A stretch of 64,000 bases of DNA from Coprinellus micaceus (taxonomy: Eukaryota; Basidiomycota; Agaricomycetes; Agaricales; Psathyrellaceae): the NCBI GenBank assembly GCA_951394405.1, contig OX596344.1, positions 124,001 to 188,000 of the forward strand, given 5' to 3'. Every line of letters starts with the position of its first letter. The first letter of the stretch is position 1. A model generated the notes under the pieces. It saw nothing but the letters and a program-made list of their open reading frames with translations, was not told the origin of the DNA and made no database searches. The position numbers and the translations under genes were made by a program. Of this stretch, positions 30,800 to 40,733 are shown in pieces.

Positions 30800-33700
30800 T
30801 CATAACTTATGTTTCTTCTTGTACTCTGCAAGAGTTTCTTGAGCATATCTGAATACCTTCGGGAATTCCCATGACGTTTCCGTGGAGTTCTTCCACTTTA
30901 CGAAGTACTTGTATCTCGGGCTGGCATTTCCGCCATACTTCTTGTGTGCCACGATTGCTTCGACTTCGAAAAGCTCCGTCCCGTCATGGTCTAAGGAATC
31001 TGCAATAGGGTTAGTGGAAACGGGTCCATGGGCATCAGTTTCTTTAAAAGGAGTGAGAAGAGAAGCGTGAAAGACGTCATGTTGGAGCCATTGATGTGGA
31101 AGTTTTAACTTGTACGTGATTGGTCCCATCACCTTATCTATCACGAAGGGTCCTTCCCTTTTCGTCGTGATCTTCTTGTGATAAGGGAGTTTCAAGTTAG
31201 TCGCTTCCAACCAGACCTTCTGACCTTTTCTAAATTTGGTCGCTTTCGAATGAACTCTATTCTGCATCCTTTGTCGTGCTAGTTCATGTGCCGAAATGGC
31301 TTCTTGCTGGTCTAGTCTCAATTTATCCACTCTTTCTTTCGCGCTTGGGAAATTCGTGTTTTTGAAGGTGAGGGGAATTGCTCGTGGTTGAAAACCTAGT
31401 ATGAGCTCGAACGACGACGTGGTTCTATCCGAGTGTCTTCTTCTATTATGCACAAATTCCAAAGTTGATAATCTTTTCAACCAAGTCTCTGGATTTTGAA
31501 TGCAATAGATAGAGATGAACGTCTCGATCTCTTGATTATACCTTTCCGTCGTTCCGTCGCTCTGAGGGTGAAAGGCCGTTGATAGGCTTGGATCGATGTT
31601 AAGCAAAGATAAGAACGCCTTATGAGCTCTTGCCGCGAATTGCGGACCCCGATCGGAGATGATCTTGTCTGGGAGTCCGAATCTTTTGAACAAATTGTCT
31701 ATAAGGAGTTGCCCGGTTTCTTCTGCTGTTACCGACTTCTTAGTTGGGATAAGAATCACCCCCTTACTAAGTCCGTGGTCCACCACGGATAATATAGAAT
31801 CATATCCGTCTACAGGTGGTAGATCGGTGATAAAGTCCATTGACACCTGTTTGAACAGTTCAGGTGTTTCGGACCCAGGAATCGGTTGTAAACTTGGTTT
31901 TGTGGGTCTTCTGTTAATTTTGAACTGTTGACAGATCCCACAACCTTTGACGTAATTCTTGACAAAGGTCCGCATTCCTGGCCACCAATACCATTCCTTG
32001 ATCTGCATATATGTTTCTAGTTCCCCCGGATGACCAGCTGTGATGTGGTCATGGAACCTTTTCACGATTTCTCTCCTACATTCCATGTCGTTGGGAATGT
32101 ATTGCCTTCCTTGATAGAAAACCGCCTTGACTTCCCCAGACTGTTCCACAGTCCAATCCTTAAGTTCTTCCGAAAGGTTTCCTATATCAGAGCGTTTGAT
32201 TTGTTCCAAAGCTCTGGTGACATCTTCGTCGAATATGTCACACTCGTTAATGCGTTCTTGCATTTCCAAATCGATCATTGCTATAAACAGCTTTTGATCG
32301 AGCATAATCTGAGGATTATGATTGTCATCCTCCTCGGGACAAAGATCTGGACGCCTAGATAATGCGTCTGACTGGATCATTTTGTCGCCCGGCATATGGA
32401 TTAATTTAATATCATATGCGGATAGAATAAGCGACCAGCGTGCTTGTCTGTCGTTAAGACGTTGAGGTTTTCGGAAATAGGTTAAATTTCTATGGTCCGA
32501 CAGTACTTCTGTTGTGAAGGGTGAACCTTGGACATAGTGTCTCCATTCTTCCAAGGAGCGCACTACTCCCATTAGTTCCCTATCATAAATCTCGTACCGT
32601 CTTTCCGTGGGGGTGAATGTTTTTGATAGGAATGCAACCGGATGTCTGGCTCCGTTTGTATCCATTTGGGTTAGTACTGCTCCATAGGCAAATTTGGACG
32701 CATCGGACTCTATCTGGAATGGTCTAGTCATATCGGGCATCATGAGGACGGGTTCTTCTGTGAAACGCTCCTTTAGCGTATCGAAGGCGTTCTGCGCTTC
32801 GTCATTCCATTGGAACGCTTGATCCTTTTTAAGGAGATCATTCAAGGGTTTCACGATTTCGGAATACTTCTTTATGAATTTCCGGTAGAAGTTTCCAAAT
32901 CCTAAGAACGACCGTACTTCTTTTACGGTAGTAGGTTCCGGCCATTCTCTGATGCCTGCCAATTTCTTCTGATCCATTGCGATCTGATTCTCGCTGATGA
33001 TCATTCCCAGATATTCCACTTGCGTTCGGCCGAATTCGCATTTTTCAGGTTTTAGGAAAAGATCATTATCCTTTAGCCTTTGCAGAACAATTTTCGTGGT
33101 CTCTTCGATCTCTTCTAATGATTCTCCAAAGATAAGAATATCATCCATATAAATGATAATTCTTTCTTCATCCAGTTCCTTTGCAAAGATGTGATCCATC
33201 ATGCTTTGGAACGTGGCTGGAGAATTACAGAGTCCGAAGAACATGACCGTTGGTTCGAAAAGTCCATATTTGCATTTGAATGCGGCCTTCCATTCGTCGC
33301 CTTGCTTGATGCGTACATTGTTGTAACCCCATCTCACATCCATCTTGGTGAAGTACTTCTTCCCCCGAATCTTGTCCATTATATCCGAAATTAAAGGTAA
33401 CGGGTATGCGTTCTTAACCGTTCCTTGATTTAGGTACCTGTAGTCTTGACATGGTCGTTTCTTTCCATCCTTTTTCGGTACAAAAAAGAAGGGGGATGCC
33501 ATCTCGGATTTCGATCGTCGGATGTAACCCTTTTTCAGGTTCTCCTTCAAGAATTCTTTGAGATCCCCATCTTCCTGCATAGTGAGATTGTAGTTTTTGA
33601 ATTTTCTCGCTTGAAAATCCGGCTTCAAGTCGATTGCATGATCATAAACTTTTCTGGACGGCATTCGTCCTGCCGCTTTCTCAGAGAATACACTCAAGAA

Positions 33701-34690
33701 TTCATGGTATTCCTTTGGGATTGACTTCTTGAGTTCTTCAATCTGAACCTGCGGTTCTAGGGTCTCTTCTTCCAGATCAGGGTTACGGACGTGGTGTTCC
33801 GTATACCATTCTCGCATTCTTGGGGACGCATACCAATGGTGTTCCTTGGTTTCTTTCAAAAATTCCGCCTCCTCAGATGAGGGTATTCTGGCGTAATCTT
33901 CGGCTTCCACCTTTTTTACGTCCTCCATCGAGATTCCCCTGATAATATAATCTGTTAAAGAACCCTCTCTTCCTCCTTCCCATAGAATGCCTTGCGTCTG
34001 ATCTTTTGGTCGGGGCATAGTATGTTCCCAATCCCACGTTAGGGTCCCTGTCCTCCAGTTGATCAATGGATTCATCTTTCTCAACCATGGAGTGCCAAGA
34101 ATAATCTCGTGGCTTCCTAACCCAGCAATAAGGAACCTCTGTTCATGGACCTTCCTCCCCATGTGCAAGGTCATATCGGCACAATGTGTGATGAGACCTT
34201 CTTTATTCTCAGTCCCGTCCACATTCCGAACCTTGATGGCTCGAGGAAGTTTCTTGGTTTCTATGCACCGACTTAGTGCAAACCGTTTGTCCATGAATAC
34301 TCCTCCCGCTCCACAATCGATCAGAGCGTTAGCTCCAACGGATTCCAATCTGCCCTCTAATCTTACTGGTAAAGAGAGTGTTGTACTTCTTTCTTCAGGA
34401 TCGATTGAGCAAATTGTCAGTACGGGAACAATTGTCGTTGGTTCAATGTTCCCTTTCAAAAACCCGTTGTATTCTTCCCAATCCTCTCCATCATCTCGGC
34501 CATTCTTCGGTTGAACAATTCTTCCGAAACCATAGTGGGTTGCGGAAGGGTTGCCAACTGGGTTTTCTCTACTTCGGCCGCATTGATGGTTTTTTCCTTC
34601 CTCAGACCCCTTCGCTTCGATCCTCTCGATCCTGACGGCTTCTTGGGGCAGTTCCACGTAATGTGGCCCACTTCTCCACACGTATAGCAC
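30800..34690 (-). CDS. pol: Chromovirus Pol polyprotein (PR-RT-RH-IN-chromodomain)
   Basis: The frame is open for 1,296 codons and has no credible ATG at its start, so it is probably expressed as a Gag-Pol fusion by a -1 frameshift in the 235-bp overlap with gag. Domains, by approximate residue: aspartic protease 85-215 with LIDCGAGG at 123-130; reverse transcriptase 370-560 with YMDD at 514-517; RNase H 640-780 with SDASKFAYGAVL near 662; integrase with an HHCC zinc site at about 880-920 and the catalytic triad D952, D1013 and E1049, giving the usual D-x35-E spacing; and a C-terminal chromodomain at about 1,235-1,290 (FEVEAIVAHKKYG, YKYFVKWKN). The chromodomain marks chromoviruses, which often target marked chromatin. 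No stop or missing catalytic residue was found. Confidence 0.93.
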   Translation of the reverse strand: MLYVWRSGPHYVELPQEAVRIERIEAKGSEEGKNHQCGRSRENPVGNPSATHYGFGRIVQPKNGRDDGEDWEEYNGFLKGNIEPTTIVPVLTICSIDPEERSTTLSLPVRLEGRLESVGANALIDCGAGGVFMDKRFALSRCIETKKLPRAIKVRNVDGTENKEGLITHCADMTLHMGRKVHEQRFLIAGLGSHEIILGTPWLRKMNPLINWRTGTLTWDWEHTMPRPKDQTQGILWEGGREGSLTDYIIRGISMEDVKKVEAEDYARIPSSEEAEFLKETKEHHWYASPRMREWYTEHHVRNPDLEEETLEPQVQIEELKKSIPKEYHEFLSVFSEKAAGRMPSRKVYDHAIDLKPDFQARKFKNYNLTMQEDGDLKEFLKENLKKGYIRRSKSEMASPFFFVPKKDGKKRPCQDYRYLNQGTVKNAYPLPLISDIMDKIRGKKYFTKMDVRWGYNNVRIKQGDEWKAAFKCKYGLFEPTVMFFGLCNSPATFQSMMDHIFAKELDEERIIIYMDDILIFGESLEEIEETTKIVLQRLKDNDLFLKPEKCEFGRTQVEYLGMIISENQIAMDQKKLAGIREWPEPTTVKEVRSFLGFGNFYRKFIKKYSEIVKPLNDLLKKDQAFQWNDEAQNAFDTLKERFTEEPVLMMPDMTRPFQIESDASKFAYGAVLTQMDTNGARHPVAFLSKTFTPTERRYEIYDRELMGVVRSLEEWRHYVQGSPFTTEVLSDHRNLTYFRKPQRLNDRQARWSLILSAYDIKLIHMPGDKMIQSDALSRRPDLCPEEDDNHNPQIMLDQKLFIAMIDLEMQERINECDIFDEDVTRALEQIKRSDIGNLSEELKDWTVEQSGEVKAVFYQGRQYIPNDMECRREIVKRFHDHITAGHPGELETYMQIKEWYWWPGMRTFVKNYVKGCGICQQFKINRRPTKPSLQPIPGSETPELFKQVSMDFITDLPPVDGYDSILSVVDHGLSKGVILIPTKKSVTAEETGQLLIDNLFKRFGLPDKIISDRGPQFAARAHKAFLSLLNIDPSLSTAFHPQSDGTTERYNQEIETFISIYCIQNPETWLKRLSTLEFVHNRRRHSDRTTSSFELILGFQPRAIPLTFKNTNFPSAKERVDKLRLDQQEAISAHELARQRMQNRVHSKATKFRKGQKVWLEATNLKLPYHKKITTKREGPFVIDKVMGPITYKLKLPHQWLQHDVFHASLLTPFKETDAHGPVSTNPIADSLDHDGTELFEVEAIVAHKKYGGNASPRYKYFVKWKNSTETSWEFPKVFRYAQETLAEYKKKHKL

Positions 34691-35694
34691 GTCTTGTTGG
34701 AGTTGTCGAACTCCACCGCATCGATTTCCATGGCGTTCGGATCCTTCTCCTTCTCCTTTTTCTTCTCAGGGAGTGGGGCATAAGGGTTTACTGACCCCTT
34801 TTTGCCCGATTCTTTCCCTTTTCTGTACTCCCTGTCGTATTCGAGTGCCCTCTCCTGCAATTCTTTCAGGGTCTTTGGCAATGGCCACGTTCCCATACAC
34901 TTGTCTCGGAGTCTTTTTGTGAGACCTTCCTTGTACTTTCGGAAGCACCAGACTTCTGGGTAACCCGTTTTTGGAGCATACGAGTTGAACATCATGGTGT
35001 AATTTCCGCAGTCATGGTCTCCCATTACCAGCATTTCAATGCCATCTCTGGCTGCATCGTCTTGATCGTAGAGGGAGAAATGATGCTTGAATTTTTCCTC
35101 GAAATCTTCCCAGCTCGCGAATGGGGCTAGTTTCATTGCCTCCCTTCGTTCAGCCGAACCTTCTCTCGAAGCATTCCGTGCTCGGGTGAATTCGAGTAAT
35201 TCATTTCTTCTAGCATCAGCCCATTTCGTGGCGATCTTGTCCTTTCCTCCTTTGATCTTGGAAAGGGCATACGCCAGTTTTATCTCCTCGTCTTGGACGT
35301 TGATAGCCAAGAAATGCATATTGATAGCGGTGATGTATGAAAGTACAAATTCGGCTTCTCCTTCGAAGTTGTCGGGTTCTTGTGGTTTTACTCGGTTTGC
35401 TGCATCTCGTTTCGTGCTATTGCTGGCCAATATCGTTACTCCCCCTGCTACTTCGTTGAGCGAATCTTTTGCTCCCTCGAATAGTGGGGTGATTACGATA
35501 GCCAACGCCTTTTGGATAGCAAACGACATCGCAACCGCCAATGCTACAAGACTGGCACTAGTGGCTAGTTTGGCTAGTTCTCCTACAAACGTATTAGTCT
35601 GGTAGTTAGTACCTCCTACTTCTACCATGAAGGCTCTTGTTAGATCCTCCCATTTCGTGTTGAATACGTTAGTGATCTGCTCGATATTTGCCAT
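34456..35694 (-). CDS. gag: Chromovirus Gag
   Basis: The ATG at 35,694 lies only 43 nt downstream of the primer-binding site. The frame has 412 codons. The middle contains a capsid-type segment (FASWEDFEEKFKHHFSLYDQ, then WPLPKTLKELQERALEYDRE) like Ty3-type retrotransposon gag. A zinc knuckle CYTCGEVGHITWNC (C-x2-C-x4-H-x4-C) occupies residues 336-349, followed by a basic stretch. The stop lies inside the pol frame and pol is in the -1 frame relative to gag, so a programmed -1 slip is the simplest expression route. Gag would form particles and package the RNA. The frame is intact. Confidence 0.9.
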   Translation of the reverse strand: MANIEQITNVFNTKWEDLTRAFMVEVGGTNYQTNTFVGELAKLATSASLVALAVAMSFAIQKALAIVITPLFEGAKDSLNEVAGGVTILASNSTKRDAANRVKPQEPDNFEGEAEFVLSYITAINMHFLAINVQDEEIKLAYALSKIKGGKDKIATKWADARRNELLEFTRARNASREGSAERREAMKLAPFASWEDFEEKFKHHFSLYDQDDAARDGIEMLVMGDHDCGNYTMMFNSYAPKTGYPEVWCFRKYKEGLTKRLRDKCMGTWPLPKTLKELQERALEYDREYRKGKESGKKGSVNPYAPLPEKKKEKEKDPNAMEIDAVEFDNSNKTCYTCGEVGHITWNCPKKPSGSRGSKRRGLRKEKTINAAEVEKTQLATLPQPTMVSEELFNRRMAEMMERIGKNTTGF

Positions 35695-35737
35695 TGTTGT
35701 TGATAGTGACTTGTTAGAAAAGTGACTGTTTCGGCTG

Positions 35738-35748
35738 AGTTCGTTCTT
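35738..35748 (-). promoter_or_regulatory. Probable self-priming primer-binding site
   Basis: One base after the 5' LTR the minus strand reads AAGAACGAACT. Its complement AGTTCGTTCTT occurs inside the LTR (36,239-36,229 on the minus strand), about 34 nt downstream of a TATATATA box. In Tf1-type elements the transcript's own 5' end pairs with this site to prime reverse transcription. Confidence 0.7.
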
Positions 35749-35749
35749 T

Positions 35750-36454
35750 TGTTACGACCGTAGTCGTATGACTTAGAGGATCTGAATGAAGTGAGTCTTT
35801 CTCCTTCACAATCCCGATCTAAACGAAGTGAGGCTTTCTACTTCGCAATCCTAGACTACCGTTTTACTGAACGTTGTAGTCTCCGTGTCTTCTCCTTAGT
35901 CTCCTACGATACAACCTAATCGTTGCGCTATGATCCTGTAGTAAGTGACGCTGTTCCGATATGAATTGCTCTTGTTGTGCTAAGAGCAATTCCTGTTGAA
36001 CGATGATCGTTTGTTGACGTTCTTCGTTCGTTACCGGATGTCCGGGAATGAGGTCCTCGATTCGGAAGTGATCAAAGTCTGTTACTATGATATCCTGATT
36101 GTGTTGAGGAAGTATTGCTTCGACTCTTGGAGATATCAGATTGAATGGTAAGTTCAGAATGTGTATGACGAAATCGAGGATCGCGCTGGTCATAAGAGTG
36201 TGACTTTTAATAGAAGACAGTTCTTATTAAGAACGAACTAAGGAATCACATCGAAGTATCTATCCTATATATACTATCGAGATCCTTAGTTCCGTTCCGG
36301 TCACAATGTGACAAGATAAGAACATGATGTCATAATGACATCACTGTGACTATGCTGACTGATACAAATAATCACATGTAAGTAAGACTACATACTATTG
36401 GACGATAAGAAAAACTATTCTAAGTCCGCATATTCACATGTTACGATCATAACA
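35750..36454 (-). repeat. 5' LTR of the chromovirus
   Basis: This is the 705-bp LTR upstream of gag, matching the 3' LTR at 29,061-29,765 throughout by eye. It contains the promoter (TATA at 36,273-36,266) and the predicted transcription start. Confidence 0.9.
36266..36273 (-). promoter_or_regulatory. TATA box in the chromovirus 5' LTR
   Basis: TATATATA on the minus strand starts 34 nt upstream of AGTTCGTTCTT, the segment complementary to the primer-binding site. This is the right spacing for that segment to be the first bases of the transcript. The identical copy lies at 29,577-29,584 in the 3' LTR. Confidence 0.65.
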
Positions 36455-36992
36455 ACGCCCAACCGATCATACAGGAAGACAGCGTGCCCAGCCTTGAGAG
36501 CCGCTTCCGCGTAGTTATACTTTGACCCCGCTCCTCCGAGGGTCCAGTGGGTGTGGTCTGAGCCGCCGCTACGAATGAGACAGATTTAGCCGAGGCGCCG
36601 TCAGGTATAGAGTATGGTCCTGCGTACGCGTGTAGGAGAAACTCGACCGTCTTCTTGGCATCCTGCTTCGCGGGGAGACACAACGTCGTCCAGATCTGGT
36701 ACGTGTTCTTGTTCACTACCGTCTTCCCTTCTCCGACCACCACAGCGTTTACGCTTGCAGGATCGCTCGTCCATCGAAGGATGAAGTCCGTCAAGGCTTG
36801 CTGGTCCTTGGGCGGGTCGAGGTTAAGCACGGTGTTGTTCGCTGTGATGCTGACCGGGATGACGGACGAGGTGCATTTGCCGGCGCTCGGTGAGACTTCG
36901 CTCGCAGCACGCGGAGAGTCACTATCCCCCTGTGCTTGGGCTAGAAAGGGGAGGAGCGGTAGGAGAGCGAGAAGCTTCAAGAGGAAAGGCAT

Positions 36993-37515
36993 GCGTGAGT
37001 CGAGGGGGTGGAGGTTCGTGGTGATCCATGACGGCTCGGACAGGATTATAAGGATATTGGGGACCCTGTTAAGGGCCTTGGATGGCTATTCGGGGATCAC
37101 AGCACGTTCCCAATGTTTTTGTATCACATTGTTCGGGACGCTTACAGCATTCCTAAGCGCTGTGCTATTTGGGGAGCTGAATCACTGCGGATCCGAGGCA
37201 ATCTGAGCCTCGCGTCGGATCTGCGGGCATCTGTAGAGTAACACAGTGCAAAGTTCAAGTTTCAGGATATTCGCGTCCTCCACTGTGGACGCGCCCAGTT
37301 CGGTAGACGCGGGGATCTCAGGGACAGTGCGTGCACTGCGGAGGTAGGCGCCCAAAAATCTCCGTTGGGGATGAACGCGTGAGCTGAGGAAGTACAGGGT
37401 ACGTAGTGGAGTCATCAAAGTTTCAGCTAATTTCTTCCTAATTGTCAGCCCCACGGTAGGCCAATCCTGCGACCGAGTCCTGTATATTATGTGCAAACGG
37501 TCTCCATGCAACACA
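36993..37515. other. Intergenic: hydrolase promoter side, then tRNA upstream region
   Basis: No gene is supported. The minus-strand frame over 37,182-37,553 overlaps the tRNA gene and has no motif. Confidence 0.4.
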
Positions 37516-37587
37516 TCCGATATGGTGTAGTGGCTAACATTATCGCCTCTCACGCGATAGCCCGGGGTTCGATTCCCCGTGTCGGAA
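37516..37587 (+). tRNA. tRNA-Glu (anticodon CTC)
   Basis: The acceptor stem TCCGATA pairs with TGTCGGA (one G-T pair). The D-arm contains the B-type phrase TGGTGTAGTGGCTA. The anticodon stem TATCGC/GCGATA encloses the loop CTCTCAC with anticodon CTC, and the T-arm has GGTTCGATTCC within its stem-loop. There is no intron. A T run (CTTTTTTG) just downstream can serve as RNA polymerase III terminator. Both internal promoter boxes look intact. Confidence 0.93.
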
Positions 37588-37889
37588 TTGCTTTTTTGCC
37601 CCGTTCACCCCCCTTGTTCACTGACTGTGACTGACACAATCTCCCGTCGTCCGATCTCGATAAAGCGACATGGCATATATATTTATCCGAGTCGGGGGAG
37701 CACAGATGCTCGGCGAATATTAAACCTTCTCATACACAAAGCATATCCGTTGGATGAGCCTGGGCCATTGGGGCTCCCGGTCGCCCCTCCTTGCGACTGG
37801 GTACAAGGAAACGGCATTCGTACGATCCCAGCGGTGCATCGAGACATGTCTAATACTCGAAGCTATTTCTATACATTAATGCGCACGGC
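37588..37889. other. Intergenic, nothing recognised
   Basis: This is spacer between the tRNA terminator and the end of a minus-strand gene remnant. No motif seen. Confidence 0.4.
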
Positions 37890-38651
37890 CTATAGGATGA
37901 ACTCCATGAGCTTGACGACTTTCCTCTCCTCCCATTCGTCGTCAACCTCCCGCACGACAAATACTGCTCGCCCTGATGCTGGACACACTGATACATAGGT
38001 GGTGTCTTCGCTCTCGTCCACTAGGTCCGCGACCATCAGCGTCGACTGTCTTCCAGATGCTATCCCAATGCCCACCTCCCTAGAAAGGACCCCAGGGATG
38101 ATCGAGTAGAGCACCAGTCTGAAGCCGTCGTCGGATCGCATGAGCACGGTTGCCGACGCGCCGTACCCCAGCTGGTATCGCGCGGTTGAAGTCCTCGCTG
38201 GAGAGCATCCAGAACTCTGAAAAGAGGCGATTGTACGCAGCTCAAATTGTGGCTTCGACGTTGAGCTGGGACTGGTCAGCTCTAGGCTGAGTCGGAATCC
38301 TCGGGGACCCTGGAAGGCGTCAAGTACGATGGGAAGACATTTCCAGGCCGTAGGGGTGGTGAGGCACAAGTAGTCCCTGTCACGAACCGAACGGTCAATG
38401 AAAGGATATTTGGTGTTGTAGTCGGGGGGTGTGATATCTGGCTTCCCAGGGGCGAGCCTTATTGCACGGTCTGCCGGCACTGATATCTGCGGATGAGAGA
38501 GGACTTCCCATATTGCGATCGAGTGGATGCTGGGTTCGATGACAAATTGTCCAGTGAATATCGGATCCTGATAGTCAGTCAGAAGGGTGTTCCGAAGATG
38601 GAGTGGTACACAAATCTCTTGTTCTAGGGCGTCCGTTTTAACACTCCAGTC
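37890..38651 (-). pseudogene. C-terminal part of an F-box-type gene, probable remnant
   Basis: On the minus strand a frame begins near 38,651 (DWSVKTDALEQEICVPLHLRN) and reads on through GQFVIEPSIHSIAIWEVL, an intron near 38,215-38,250 and YQLGYGASATVLMRSDDGF to PASGRAVFVVREVDDEW and a stop at 37,890. This kind of C-terminal region, a repeating strand pattern ending in a 'cpaSGRavf' phrase, is common in hypothetical F-box proteins of mushrooms. Upstream of 38,651 a related frame (GRALLDLGIGYLVWDF) continues only after a one-base frame change, and no start codon or F-box is visible. It is most likely the 3' remnant of a gene. A missed intron is the alternative. Confidence 0.4.
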
Positions 38652-39922
38652 TTATACCAAACTCCCTGGAAGTCCCACACCAGGTAACCGATTCCCAAGT
38701 CCAAAAGGGCTCGACCCGAACATATGGATGGACGCATCTGGCTTCGACTGGAGTCCGGTCCACCAGTAGTAGTGGAATGGGAGACGCCTAGAAATCTCAG
38801 CACCTTCGATTTTCCGCCACGGTCGTTTGGCTATATTTGTGGCGTCGTGTCTCCTGTTGGGCAGTTGCCCGAGAAAGCCGACCCAGGGGTCTGCCAGTGT
38901 CCGTGATCGTTGGCGTTGAGCGATCCCCCAATACAGTAATACACCGGTCCGTTGTACAGTTGGCCGTATTTCGGATCTGTGAAAAGCAATTCTAATCCAA
39001 ACGCCTTGAAATTTTTATATTCTCAAAGTAGAGCTTCTTCTCTACTGACCATCGTGCTTTTGCAGTTCTATGCGCCATGTGTGGACTACTATGCATGGTT
39101 TACAGAAGGGCTCGTAATTTTGGGTCCTCTGTACACCTTGTGACAGTGTGTGACTCTGCCAAATTTGGCGGTGAAGCGTGACATTGCGTGACGGCTCCCG
39201 GAGGTCAACACGGCACAAACCCCCTGAATTCTCGCCTCTGCACTGACATAACGCCAAAATAAATACACATATATGCGTACCATAGCTCTTAGAAGCTGCG
39301 TTCGATTTTCCTAAGCCTCAGTGTATCGAACTCGGGATCCATACCTCAAACAGAGCAAAGTTTGTTCACATCAAATTGTCTCCCAACTGACGCGCTTCCT
39401 CCCTCTCGGCCCAGCCTTTGCAGCAACAGTCAATTAAACCGACGTAATACATTTAATATAGAAGGCGCCGCGAACACCAAAAAGAACGAACCCGCTAGGT
39501 GTCCTGGCTATGGAGAAAACATCGAAATACTGGGGTGTACAGAGGAACCCCCCCTGTACAACGGACCGGTGTATTACTGTATTAACTAAAGAGGAGAATT
39601 ACGGGCGCTTACGTGTTATTCATCTTCCACCTCCGACAGGTGGCCACCACGATTACACCCAGGCGCATATGTCCCCCTCAATCCATATCCATTCGCGACT
39701 CCAGCTGTTAAAGGGTCTTGAGAGAGGGTATTGAACAAATACCCTCCTCTCAAAGCACGCCTTGATACTGGCTTTCGAGTCTAAATGCACGACGATAAGG
39801 TACTTTCCTTCTTCGCTCACGACCGGCGACAAAGCCCATCAAACCCAATCAACGGCAAAGATTGATGTTGAACTGCTCATCTTCGATATTTCACTTTTAT
39901 CTCCATACCACCATCATCCAGC
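38652..39922. other. No supported gene; flank of the F-box fragment at the right end
   Basis: Most of this stretch shows nothing recognisable. From about 39,690 it is paralogous, in inverted orientation, to the upstream flank of the F-box-like gene at 6,953-7,195 (shared phrases GACTCCAGCTGTTAAAGGG and GACGATAAGGTACTTTCCTTC). Confidence 0.4.
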
Positions 39923-40160
39923 ATGTCCACCCATCCTACCCTACATCGACCCTGGGCTACGCTACCCGATCTCCCTCCAGAGCTACAGAAGATGATAGTC
40001 AGGGCTCGAAGGGACGACGCGCGTACCTCTTGGCATCCTAACTCGAAGTGGGAGTGGATGAGTGACATCCGAAGGCTGAGCACGGTAGCGAAGGACCTTA
40101 CTGACGTCTGTCAGGAGGAACTGTTCCAGGACATCGATATGCATCCTGACGACTGGGGTG
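39923..40160 (+). pseudogene. N-terminal fragment of an F-box-like gene, copy 2
   Basis: The ATG at 39,923 gives MSTHPTLHRPWATLPDLPPE followed by LQKMIVRARRD, SKWEWMSDIRRLSTVAKDL and DIDMHPDDWG. The first 40 residues (LPDLPPELQKMIV) fit the start of an F-box. The sequence is nearly the same as the gene read from 6,952 on the minus strand, but here the 37 bp missing there are present. Homology stops abruptly at about 40,160 and the frame runs into unrelated sequence, so the leucine-rich C-terminal part is absent. Copy 1 therefore lost the F-box end and copy 2 lost the body. Confidence 0.65.
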
Positions 40161-40733
40161 AAGGTTTCTACAGTGCGGTGTCAGCTCACTCAACAACAAT
40201 AAGGGGGGGACTGGCGTGGCGTACCTGTTTGTCGACAGGTGGGGTACTTGGATTCTGGCGAGGGAGGGGAAGGGTGTACGCTGGACCAACAACTGTTGCC
40301 TGTTCCAGTTATGTCGAGCTTTCGGTCGGAGGATGAAACCAATTCCCATCGTCCGTGAGTATGCCCGAACAATTCAGCACTTAAGTCCGACCTCCTCTTG
40401 AGCAACGTCCAACCACAGACCGCAAAACTCAACTGAGCGGGTTAAAAGAAAGGTTTTTGTATGCTAGACGATACTTAACTATTCAAATTACCTCCCCCTC
40501 GCAGTCTAGCAACCCGATTGCCCTTACAAAAGATTTCACACCCTGGTATGGCCTCCGGGTTTTGACGGCACTTGGCCAGCATGTTTTCTCCAGGTGTGAT
40601 CCATGTTTCGCCAAAAGAGGTGGCATCAAGGTGGAGACAACCTGGCACACACCGGCAAAATGGATGGCGGACACACTGATGGTGACATCAGAGGACGGTC
40701 CAATCACTTCTGCAGTGTCGGCAGAAGCTCACC
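40161..40733. other. Unrecognised sequence with one open frame
   Basis: After the break of the F-box homology nothing is recognised. The plus-strand frame over 40,500-40,760 (CDPCFAKRGGIKVETTWHT) is uninterrupted but continues into the antisense of the next gene and has no start or splice context, so I leave it uncalled. Confidence 0.3.

Larger units (their letters stand above)
29061..36454 (-). mobile_element. Complete Ty3/gypsy chromovirus, 7,394 bp
   Basis: Two 705-bp LTRs, apparently identical, enclose gag, pol and a third ORF, all on the minus strand. A 5-bp target duplication ACGCC flanks the element (29,056-29,060 and 36,455-36,459). The order in Pol, protease-RT-RNase H-integrase-chromodomain, identifies a chromovirus of the Ty3/gypsy group. 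The primer-binding site seems to be self-complementary to the LTR rather than to a tRNA, as in Tf1/sushi. Identical LTRs and intact frames point to a recent insertion. The host gene is an alpha/beta-hydrolase paralogue read in the same direction. Confidence 0.93.
28123..36992 (-). pseudogene. Second alpha/beta-hydrolase gene, split by a chromovirus
   Basis: The 5' part (36,992 down to 36,455) encodes a signal peptide (MPFLLKLLALLPLLPFLAQA) and the same N-terminal region as the neighbour (LNLDPPKDQQALTDFILRW). It continues after an intron to the AGHAVFLYDRLG-type loop, where the LTR element is inserted. The 3' part (29,060 down to 28,123) resumes with VGKSQKPHGIKEVQTPT, then RVIAVGHSYG (nucleophile Ser), the Asp region and LNTGHNINAH with the catalytic His, ending with a stop at 28,123. 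Outside the insertion the exons and splice sites are intact, and the ACGCC target duplication accounts for the only break, so the gene was probably functional until recently. Any mRNA would now contain or end in the retroelement. Confidence 0.85.

Noticed and set aside
37182..37553. Minus-strand frame overlapping the tRNA-Glu gene
   Set aside because: It overlaps a clear tRNA on the other strand and has no protein features.
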